A stretch of 64,000 nt of DNA from the NCBI GenBank assembly GCA_041390625.1, contig JAWKPM010000010.1, forward strand, positions 1 through 64,000, in the 5' to 3' direction. The DNA comes from RBC038 sp041390625. Lineage in GTDB: Bacteria; Chloroflexota; Dehalococcoidia; UBA2979. The stretch's first letter is position 1; each line of letters starts with the position of its first letter. A program made the position numbers and the translations under genes. This document shows positions 57,796 through 64,000 of this stretch, piece after piece. The notes beneath the pieces were generated by a model, which was given only the letters and a program-made list of their open reading frames with translations, had not been told where the DNA came from and ran no database searches.

Positions 57796-58338
57796 ATGAG
57801 TCCGATGCGACAGCGGGGCGTGCGCGACCCCTCGACGTACGGGACGCCCGAGGAGGAGGCGCGGCGGGCGCTGAAGAAGGCGGTCGACCTGCTGTCCAGG
57901 CGGGGGTACGCGACCTCGGAGCTGCGCAAGCGCCTCGAGCGGCAGGGGCCACCGGAGGCCGCGGCCTCGGCGGTCGCACGCCTCGAGGCGGCGGGCTTCC
58001 TCGATGACGGCGCTTGGGCGGCGTCATACGTCGATGGACCTCGAGGGCGGGAGCGGTCGCGGGCGATGCTGCGGCGGGACCTGCGCTCGAAGGGCGTCGA
58101 GGACGAGGTGGCGGCCTCGGCTCTCGCGGAGCACGACGACCGCGCGGCGGCCCTCGAGACGGCGCGGAAGCGCGTGCGGTCGCTCATGCGCCTCGAGCCG
58201 GAGGTGCGGGCGCGAAGGCTGCGCGACTACCTGCTGCGTCGGGGCTTCAGCGGTTCGGTGGTGCGCGCCACGCTCGAGGTCGTGCTGACCTCGGTGCCGG
58301 GTGACGACCTCGATGGGTTCGCTTCCCTCGGCGAGTAG
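57796..58338 (+). CDS. recX: RecA-modulating protein RecX
   Basis: 180-residue RecX made of three-helix repeats: ALKKAVDLLSRRGYATSELRKRLERQG, VARLEAAGFLDDGAWAASYVDGPRGRERSRAMLRRDLRSKGVEDEV, YLLRRGFSGSVVRATLEVV. It inhibits or reshapes RecA filaments. It is separated from recA by two genes, and no LexA box is seen in front of it. Confidence 0.92.
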   Translation: MSPMRQRGVRDPSTYGTPEEEARRALKKAVDLLSRRGYATSELRKRLERQGPPEAAASAVARLEAAGFLDDGAWAASYVDGPRGRERSRAMLRRDLRSKGVEDEVAASALAEHDDRAAALETARKRVRSLMRLEPEVRARRLRDYLLRRGFSGSVVRATLEVVLTSVPGDDLDGFASLGE

Positions 58339-58519
58339 GTCCTGTCTCGGCTGCCGCAGGGGCATCGGGCCATCGTCCGTCGGGGTATGTCCGCCTCGCT
58401 CGGGCCGGTGGGGAGCGCTACGATAGGCGAGCAGGGCGCCGCCGAGCGCCTTTGCTTGTTATGTCGTCGCGAGTAGCTGCCTTTGAGGCGCTGCTGTTGA
58501 CCCGAATCGGAGCACATCA

Positions 58520-60052
58520 ATGGACAGCATCGTCGTGATCGCGCTCGTGGGCGTGGTCGCGCTGGCGGTCGGAGCCGCAGGCAGCTTCATGTACCTGCGA
58601 TCCGGCGCCTCGGGCCTCGTCGCCGACGCGCGTCGCGAGGCGGACCGCCTGCGCGCGGACGCCGAAGCGGACCGCCGGCAGATTCAGGTCGCGGCCCAGG
58701 AGGACGCGATCGGCTACCGCAAGGAGGTCGAGGACGAGCTGCGCGAACAGCGCCGCGAGGCCACGCGCATCGAACGTCGACTCGAGCAGCGCGAGGAAGG
58801 CATCGAGCGTCGCGCGGAGTCGCTGGAGCGCGGCGAGCAGTCCGTGCGGGACCGCGAGAAGCACCTCGAGAACCTCGAGCGCGAGCTGAGCGAGCGAGCA
58901 GACGCATCGCGTGCGGAACTCGAGCGGATCGCCGGGCTGACCATCGATGAGGCGCGGGCGGAGCTCCTCGACGAGCTCGACCTCGAGCTCCGGGACGAGG
59001 CGGCCCGCCGGGTGCGCGCGATGGAGGGCTCGGCGAAGGCGGAGGCCGACGCGCGGGCGCGCAAGCTGCTCGCGACGGTGATGCAGCGCATGACGTCGGA
59101 GATCACCTCGGAGACGACGGTCTCGGTGGTGCCCATCCCCTCGGAGGAGATCAAGGGCCGCATCATCGGCCGCGAGGGGCGCAACATTCGTGCCTTCGAG
59201 GCGGCGACCGGCTGCGACCTCATCATCGACGACACGCCGGACGTCGTGACCGTCTCAGGCTTCGACCCGGTGCGGCGCGAGGTCGCCCGTATGGCCCTCG
59301 CGCGACTGATCCAGGACGGGCGCATTCAGCCGACGCGCATCGAGGAGGCGGTCGACCGCGCGCGCGCCGAAGTGGACCGCGTCATCCAGGAGGCGGGTGA
59401 CCAGGCCACCCTCGATGCCGAGGTGACGGGTCTGCACCCCGAGATCGTGAAGACCCTCGGGCGGCTGCGCTTCCGCTTCTCCTACGGGCAGAACCAGCTG
59501 CGGCACTGCATCGAGACGTCCTGGCTGGCGGCGGCGGTCGCGGCCGAGGTGGGCGCGGACATCGAAGTGGCGCGCGTCGGCGGGCTGCTGCACGACCTCG
59601 GCAAGGCGGTAGACCGCGAGCAGGAGGGCACACACGCCTCGATTGGCGCAGACATCGCCAAGCGGTTCGGCGTGCCTCGCGAGGTCGTTCACTGCATCGA
59701 AGCGCACCACGAAGAAGTACGGCCAGAGACGACCGAGGCGCTCATCGTGATCATCGCCGACGCCATGTCGGGGAGCCGCCCGGGCGCGCGTCGGGAGTCG
59801 GCGGACGAATACGTGAAGCGCCTCGAGTCTCTGGAGGCGATCGCGAACTCGTTCAACGGCGTGCAGCAGTCCTTCGCCATCCAGGCGGGCCGCGAGGTGC
59901 GCATCATCGTCGAGCCGGAGCGCATCGACGACCTCGAGGCGATGCGGCTCGCGCGCGACGTCTCGAAGAAGATCGAGGAGACGCTGCAGTACCCCGGCGT
60001 CATCAAGGTGACGGTGGTGCGCGAGACGCGGGCGTCAGCGGTCGCGCACTAG
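58520..60052 (+). CDS. rny: Ribonuclease Y
   Basis: 510-residue membrane-anchored endoribonuclease that starts mRNA decay. TM at about 4-26, long charged coiled coil (about 35-180), KH domain (IKGRIIGREGRNIRAFEAATG), HD domain with GGLLHDLGKAVD and the C-terminal YPGVIKVTVVRE. The leader (58339-58519) contains a GGCGC/GCGCC hairpin and a TACGAT element near 58420. It is directly followed by ymdB. Confidence 0.97.
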   Translation: MDSIVVIALVGVVALAVGAAGSFMYLRSGASGLVADARREADRLRADAEADRRQIQVAAQEDAIGYRKEVEDELREQRREATRIERRLEQREEGIERRAESLERGEQSVRDREKHLENLERELSERADASRAELERIAGLTIDEARAELLDELDLELRDEAARRVRAMEGSAKAEADARARKLLATVMQRMTSEITSETTVSVVPIPSEEIKGRIIGREGRNIRAFEAATGCDLIIDDTPDVVTVSGFDPVRREVARMALARLIQDGRIQPTRIEEAVDRARAEVDRVIQEAGDQATLDAEVTGLHPEIVKTLGRLRFRFSYGQNQLRHCIETSWLAAAVAAEVGADIEVARVGGLLHDLGKAVDREQEGTHASIGADIAKRFGVPREVVHCIEAHHEEVRPETTEALIVIIADAMSGSRPGARRESADEYVKRLESLEAIANSFNGVQQSFAIQAGREVRIIVEPERIDDLEAMRLARDVSKKIEETLQYPGVIKVTVVRETRASAVAH

Positions 60053-60053
60053 C

Positions 60054-60884
60054 GTGCGGGTCCTCCTCGCCGGCGACGTGGTGGGACGGCCGGGCCGTGA
60101 TGCGGTCCGGGCGATCCTGCCGGGGCTGCGCGAGGAGCTGGGCCTCGACCTCGTGGTGGTGAACGCGGAGAACGCGGCCGCGGGGCGCGGGCTCACGGTG
60201 CGCCTCGCGAACGAGCTCTTTCAGGCCGGGGTCGACGTGCTGACCTCGGGCAACCACATCTTCAACGTGCGCGAATTCGTGCCCGCCCTCGATGGGCCGC
60301 TGCCGATCCTGCGGCCTGCGAACTATCCCGCGGGAGTGCCGGGGCGCGGCGTCCTCGAGGTGGGCGGAGCGACGCCCGTCACGATCGTGAACCTCATGGG
60401 GCGCACCTTCATGCCGGTCGCCGTCGACGACCCGTTCGCCGCCGTCGACACGATCCTCGAGGGGATCGCACCGGGCTCGGTCGTGCTCGTCGACTTCCAC
60501 GCGGAGGCGACGAGCGAGAAGCAGGCGCTCGGCTGGTACCTCGATGGCCGCGTCTCGGTGGTGGTGGGGACGCACACGCACGTGCCGACGGCGGACCAGC
60601 GCGTGCTGCCGCAGGGCACGGCGTACGTCTCCGACCTCGGGATGTGCGGAGCGCTCGACTCGGTGATCGGCGACGACGTGACCTCGGTGATCACGCGGTT
60701 CACGACGAGCATGCCGACGCGGCTGCCGCCGGCCGAGGTGCCGCCCGGCGCCGAGGTGATGATCAACGCGGTGGTCGTCGACATCGACGAGACAACGGGG
60801 CGGGCGTGGAGCATCGAGCGGGTGGACCGCCGCTGCCGCCTCGATGAGGCGGGCGGGGACCTCGAGGGTGGAGGTGGCGCGTGA
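60054..60884 (+). CDS. ymdB: YmdB-family metallophosphoesterase
   Basis: 276-residue dinuclear-metal phosphodiesterase of the TIGR00282/YmdB family: LLAGDVVGRPGRDAV, VVNAENAAAGRGLT, LTSGNHIF, VDFHAEATSEKQALGWYLDGRVS and VVVGTHTHVPTAD are the metal ligands and family motifs. In Bacillus it hydrolyses cyclic nucleotides and affects biofilm fate. GTG 60054 starts one base after the rny stop. Confidence 0.94.
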   Translation: MRVLLAGDVVGRPGRDAVRAILPGLREELGLDLVVVNAENAAAGRGLTVRLANELFQAGVDVLTSGNHIFNVREFVPALDGPLPILRPANYPAGVPGRGVLEVGGATPVTIVNLMGRTFMPVAVDDPFAAVDTILEGIAPGSVVLVDFHAEATSEKQALGWYLDGRVSVVVGTHTHVPTADQRVLPQGTAYVSDLGMCGALDSVIGDDVTSVITRFTTSMPTRLPPAEVPPGAEVMINAVVVDIDETTGRAWSIERVDRRCRLDEAGGDLEGGGGA

Positions 60885-61741
60885 GCATCGGCGACTTCCA
60901 CACGCACTCGACGCGCTCGGACGGGATGCTGACGCCGACACAGCTGGTGGATCTCGCGGCCTCGAGGGGCGTGCGGGTGATGGCGCTCACGGACCACGAC
61001 ACGCTGGACGGCCTCGACGAGGCGCGCGCGGCGGCGGCGCGACACCCGGGCTTCCTCCTCGTGCCGGGAGTCGAGCTCTCGGCGGACCTGCCGGGGCGCG
61101 AGCTGCACATGCTGGGGCTATTCGTCGACGAGACGAACGAACGGCTGCTGTCGGACCTCGCGCGGTTCCGCGAGGGGCGCATCGAGCGCGGGCGGAGGAC
61201 CGTCGAGGCCCTCGAGGCGGCGGGCGTGCCGGTCGACTGGGCGCGAGTGCAGGAGATCGCCGGTGACGCCTCGGTGGGTCGCCCGCACGTGGCGCGCGCG
61301 CTCCTCGAGGCGGGGCACGTCGAGACGATCAACGAGGCGTTCGACCGCTTCCTCGGGCGCGGGCAGCCGGCCTACTTCGAGCGGGAGACGCTGTCGCCCT
61401 CGGAGGCGATCGCCATGATCCGGGGGGCGGGCGGCCTCGCGCTGTTCGCGCACCCCTCCTTCACGAACGAGTACGAGCAGGTGGCGGCGGACCTGGCGGC
61501 CGAGGGGCTGTTCGGCCTGGAGGCCTACTACAAGAACTACGAGCCCGAGCTCGTCGAGTCGCTGCGGGCCATGGCGGAGCGCCTCGGTCTGTTCGCTCTC
61601 GGTGGCTCGGACTACCACGGGATGGACCGCTCGGACGAGCGTGAGCCGGGCGACATCCCGCTGCCGGACGAGGTGGTGTGGTCGTTCCTCGAGGCGGCGC
61701 GGGCGGCGGGGTGCCGGGTGCCCGAGCCGACGCCGGCCTGA
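60881..61741 (+). CDS. PHP-domain phosphoesterase (RNase AM/TrpH-like)
   Basis: 286-residue PHP protein: DFHTHSTRSDG, MALTDHDTLDGL, PGVELSA, LFAHPSF and ALGGSDYHG provide the trinuclear-metal ligands. The closest known group hydrolyses nucleoside 3',5'-bisphosphates or acts as a 5'-3' exonuclease. GTG 60881 overlaps the ymdB stop as GTGA, fitting an RNA-turnover operon with rny. Confidence 0.9.
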   Translation: MSIGDFHTHSTRSDGMLTPTQLVDLAASRGVRVMALTDHDTLDGLDEARAAAARHPGFLLVPGVELSADLPGRELHMLGLFVDETNERLLSDLARFREGRIERGRRTVEALEAAGVPVDWARVQEIAGDASVGRPHVARALLEAGHVETINEAFDRFLGRGQPAYFERETLSPSEAIAMIRGAGGLALFAHPSFTNEYEQVAADLAAEGLFGLEAYYKNYEPELVESLRAMAERLGLFALGGSDYHGMDRSDEREPGDIPLPDEVVWSFLEAARAAGCRVPEPTPA

Positions 61742-61772
61742 TCGAGGACCGCACCGGAGATTCGAGGTCGCC

Positions 61773-62306
61773 ATGACGACGAGCGCGCAGCCGGGCCCCG
61801 AGCAGGTGGTCTACTGCGCACGTCACCCGGACGTGGAGACGGCGCTCACGTGCGGGCGCTGCGGGACGCCGATCTGCCCTCGCTGCATGGTGCACACGCC
61901 CGGCGGCATCCGATGCCCCGACTGCGCGCAGCTGCGCCGGCCGCCGATGTACGAGCTGTCGGCGAGCGACTACCTCAAGGCCGGCGGCGCCGCACTCGTC
62001 GTCGGCATGCTGCTCGGCCTCGTCGGCGCGGTGATCCTGCCGGCAGGCGCGCGCTTCGGGTTCTTCGGTCTGCTCATCGCGTTCTTCGTCGGGACCGGCG
62101 CGGGGGCCGTGGTCGCGGAGGCGATGCAGCGGGTGACCCGCGCGAAGCGCGGGATGGGGATGCAGGCGCTGGCGACGGCGGGCCTCGGCCTGGCATACGT
62201 CGAGCGGCTGGTGCTGAGCGGCGGGCTGGACCTGGCGCTGCAGGACCTGGTCGGCATCCTGATGGTGGCGGTGGCGGTCGGCGCGGCCTGGAGCCGGCTG
62301 CGCTAG
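61773..62306 (+). CDS. B-box-type zinc finger membrane protein
   Basis: 177 residues: an N-terminal double zinc ribbon (YCARHPDVETALTCGRCGTPICPRC then GIRCPDCAQ) followed by four hydrophobic segments. Such proteins are common in Chloroflexota and Actinobacteria with unknown function; rhomboid-like relatives exist, but no catalytic Ser-His pair is seen. Confidence 0.75.
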   Translation: MTTSAQPGPEQVVYCARHPDVETALTCGRCGTPICPRCMVHTPGGIRCPDCAQLRRPPMYELSASDYLKAGGAALVVGMLLGLVGAVILPAGARFGFFGLLIAFFVGTGAGAVVAEAMQRVTRAKRGMGMQALATAGLGLAYVERLVLSGGLDLALQDLVGILMVAVAVGAAWSRLR

Positions 62307-62343
62307 GCGTCGACGGCTCGACGCGCCTCGATGCTCGCCCTCG

Positions 62344-62610
62344 CTAGCCGCTGAGGCGGTCGACGACGGTGAGGATGGCGAGCAGGCCGAGGCAGGAGCC
62401 GCTGACGAGGGCGACCCGCTTCATCTCTCGCAACATGTAGCGTGATTCGCGGGCGGCAGCGGCGACGGCGCGGTCGTGCGCGCCGTGGCGGCCTCGCGAG
62501 GCACCCTCGTCACCACCGCCCGAGGCAGGCGCGGGCGCGGAGCCCTGGTAGGTGGGCCTCGGTGGGAGGCGGCGCCTCGATGTGGTGCGTCGACGGGGGT
62601 TGCTCGACAT
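62344..62610 (-). CDS. Small tail-anchored protein
   Basis: 88 residues: Arg/Pro/Ala-rich cytoplasmic part and one C-terminal TM (MKRVALVSGSCLGLLAILTVV). No family is recognised. ATG 62610 is used because the longer frame runs through the antisense of tRNA-Asp. It converges on the zinc-finger membrane gene. Confidence 0.55.
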   Translation of the reverse strand: MSSNPRRRTTSRRRLPPRPTYQGSAPAPASGGGDEGASRGRHGAHDRAVAAAARESRYMLREMKRVALVSGSCLGLLAILTVVDRLSG

Positions 62611-62691
62611 GGGTGCCAGTCTACGTCGGGAAGTCGCGAGGCGCGATGGATTGACCGGGGGTGACGCGGATGCCATGATCTCGGCCTCGGC

Positions 62692-62768
62692 GGCCCCGTA
62701 GTGTAGCGGCCTAACACGCCACCCTGTCACGGTGGAGATCGTCGGTTCGAATCCGATCGGGGTCGCCA
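62692..62768 (+). tRNA. tRNA-Asp (GUC)
   Basis: Full cloverleaf: acceptor GGCCCCG / CGGGGTC, D-arm, anticodon arm CCACC-ctGTCac-GGTGG with GTC at 62726-62728, T-arm with GGTTCGAATCC, discriminator G and an encoded CCA. No other tRNA is adjacent. Confidence 0.97.
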
Positions 62769-62803
62769 TAACCCGCTCGGTAGATTCGGCCGCGAGCGGG
62801 TTA
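62769..62803 (+). terminator. Hairpin after tRNA-Asp
   Basis: Perfect 11-bp stem TAACCCGCTCG / CGAGCGGGTTA around a 13-base loop, beginning at the base after CCA. No T-run, so it may define the tRNA 3' end for processing or terminate weakly. Confidence 0.55.
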
Positions 62804-63025
62804 CGATCGGGCTGACCCTCCTCGGCCCGTCCGGGTCCGCAAATTCATCGACCGCCATCGACCGCTGACCGCCAAGAGGCACCCCTTCGCGCGGCGGAAG
62901 TGTGCCAGATGGGCGAACCACGTGAGCGTTGCTCCCGGCGAACTGGGAGCTTGCGGGCCGATCACTCCTCGGGCTCCCCCGCGGAAATCGCGACACCGAG
63001 GCGCGGTCGATCGCGACGAACGCCG

Positions 63026-63772
63026 CTAGAGCTCGCGATGCGAAAGGCGAATCCCGGCCACCCAGAGTGCGAGAGAGGCGGCCACCGCTCCGACGATCGC
63101 CGACCGCACGTACTGAGCCGGAGTCGCGTCCGTGAGTAGTCCGAGCATCGCGTTCGCCAGGCGGCCGGGAAGCCACTCGCCGATTGTCGGGACCAGCCCC
63201 AGGAGAGAAACGCCGGCGATCAGGGCGTAGGTGACAACGACGGTGCCGAGCACACCCCTGGCAATGGATGCAGCGAGCGCGACGAGAGAGATGACGAAGG
63301 CGAAGTAGAGCGCCCCATAGAGGGTGCCAAACAGCATGGCCTCCACCCCCAGCGACCCGATAAGCACGCGGGTTTCGTACCAAGCCGCAGCTGTCCCGAG
63401 TGCGAACACCACGGCGGTGGCCGGCGCCCAGACTGCAAAGCGGGCCAGGACGAGCACTTGCATGGATCTCACGCGCGTTCGCAGGAAAGCAGCGAGCTCA
63501 CTTTCGCCATCGAATGCGAACGCACCCGCCGCTGCCGCGATCGCTGTGAGCAGCCCCAGCTGCATGATATTGCCCAGGTATTGCCGGACGCCGTCGGCCG
63601 GCACTGCTGCAGTGACGGTGAGCTGCACGTTGCTACCCAATCGGCTAACGATGTCGGACAAATAGCGCGCAGTGAACGGGCCGAGCAGCCCAAAGAAGAT
63701 GAACACGACGAGTAGCGCCGGACCTCGCCAAGTACGTCGCAAGCGGAGCAATTCCAGTCGCCACAGGCTCAC
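63026..63772 (-). CDS. ABC-2 type transporter permease
   Basis: 248-residue integral membrane subunit with about six TMs (LLVVFIFFGLLGPFTARYL, GLLTAIAAAAGAFAFDGESELAAFLRTR, later GVLGTVVVTYALIAG and others). The GESELAAFLRTRVRS segment is the cytoplasmic coupling region. It pairs with the overlapping ATPase (GTGA junction). Substrate unknown; drug, lipid or peptide export is typical. No CCTCGRTG octamer and lower GC than average. Confidence 0.85.
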   Translation of the reverse strand: MSLWRLELLRLRRTWRGPALLVVFIFFGLLGPFTARYLSDIVSRLGSNVQLTVTAAVPADGVRQYLGNIMQLGLLTAIAAAAGAFAFDGESELAAFLRTRVRSMQVLVLARFAVWAPATAVVFALGTAAAWYETRVLIGSLGVEAMLFGTLYGALYFAFVISLVALAASIARGVLGTVVVTYALIAGVSLLGLVPTIGEWLPGRLANAMLGLLTDATPAQYVRSAIVGAVAASLALWVAGIRLSHREL

Positions 63773-64000
63773 GTTGTGATCTCCAAGAACACCTCCTCCA
63801 GCGACGCCTCACCCGGGCGGAAACTGACCACACGCGCGTTCGCTCGCGCCAGGGCGGCCGGCAACCCACATTCGGCATCTTCGAGCCGACTAACCGCGAC
63901 CCGAATCGCACCTCCCCGGCTGATGTCGACGGAACGCACCCACGGCACGTCTCGGAGAACCTGGGCGACTTGATCGGGGCGATCACGTAACCGCACTAAG
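63769..64000 (-). CDS. ABC transporter ATP-binding protein, C-terminal end (partial)
   Basis: The last 77 or so residues of an ABC ATPase, cut by the window edge. The visible part is the DUF4162-type accessory domain that ends in the usual SLEEVFLEIT. The Walker motifs lie outside the window. Reading continues in frame to base 64000, so the GTG at 63996 is not the true start. Confidence 0.8.
   Translation of the reverse strand, partial: LVRLRDRPDQVAQVLRDVPWVRSVDISRGGAIRVAVSRLEDAECGLPAALARANARVVSFRPGEASLEEVFLEITT

Noticed and set aside
62344..63383. Minus-strand ORFs running through the tRNA-Asp gene (for example ending in PRSDSNRRSPP)
   Set aside because: They are the familiar antisense translation of a tRNA and its flanks, with no ribosome-binding site or domain.

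Overview
The window is a very GC-rich, densely packed bacterial chromosome segment with no rRNA, CRISPR array or insertion sequence. The gene content suggests a Gram-positive-type or Chloroflexota-like lineage: an mraZ-to-ftsZ division and wall cluster, the recA-recX-rny-ymdB order, an adenosylcobalamin-dependent (class II) ribonucleotide reductase with NrdR, and LexA boxes of the CGAAC-N4-GTTCG type. Chloroflexota is my best guess from gene content and codon usage; nothing here proves it.

Layout. 0-2.4 kb (minus): def-yajC-secD-(secF), protein export and N-terminal processing. 2.5-3.7 kb (plus): a DUF1801 protein and a HicAB-like toxin-antitoxin pair. 3.7-9.4 kb (minus): priA, a small membrane protein, rplS, a 54-codon ORF, a HAD hydrolase and an SdpR/SdpI-like pair. 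9.4-17.9 kb (mostly minus): a degenerate-sortase lipoprotein with two RDD proteins, an O-methyltransferase, MscS, a second methyltransferase, trmD-mogA, a lipoprotein, a GNAT and an alpha/beta hydrolase. 18.0-34.9 kb (plus): the dcw cluster mraZ-rsmH-ftsL-pbp-murF-mraY-murD-ftsW-murG-murC-ddl-ftsQ-ftsA-ftsZ. Most neighbours overlap by 1-4 bases, and murE and murB are absent. 35-45 kb: nrdR, an aminoglycoside-phosphotransferase-like gene, glsB, a Cj0069-type gene, nrdJ and small accessory genes. 45-53 kb: a radical-SAM protein, then a lipoprotein island with two PilZ genes, three intact and one frameshifted member of a repeated-module lipoprotein family, and a cupredoxin. 53-62.8 kb: yggS-proC-yggT, recA-recX-rny-ymdB-PHP and a tRNA-Asp gene. 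63-64 kb: an ABC-2 exporter running off the end.

Regulation. The most unusual signal is a recurring start architecture. A TANNNT -10 element lies 5-9 bases before an annotated start (leaderless mRNA), or before a very short ORF whose TGA overlaps the start of the main gene as ATGA or GTGA (def, the 54-codon ORF, murD, the radical-SAM gene). LexA boxes sit in front of recA (two) and nrdJ (one). FtsZ carries a 284-residue low-complexity N-terminal extension with an internal ribosome-binding site at its end. An octamer CCTCGRTG looks heavily over-used, and its absence marks a few probably acquired genes. Three copies of a dispersed two-hairpin repeat sit at gene 3' ends.
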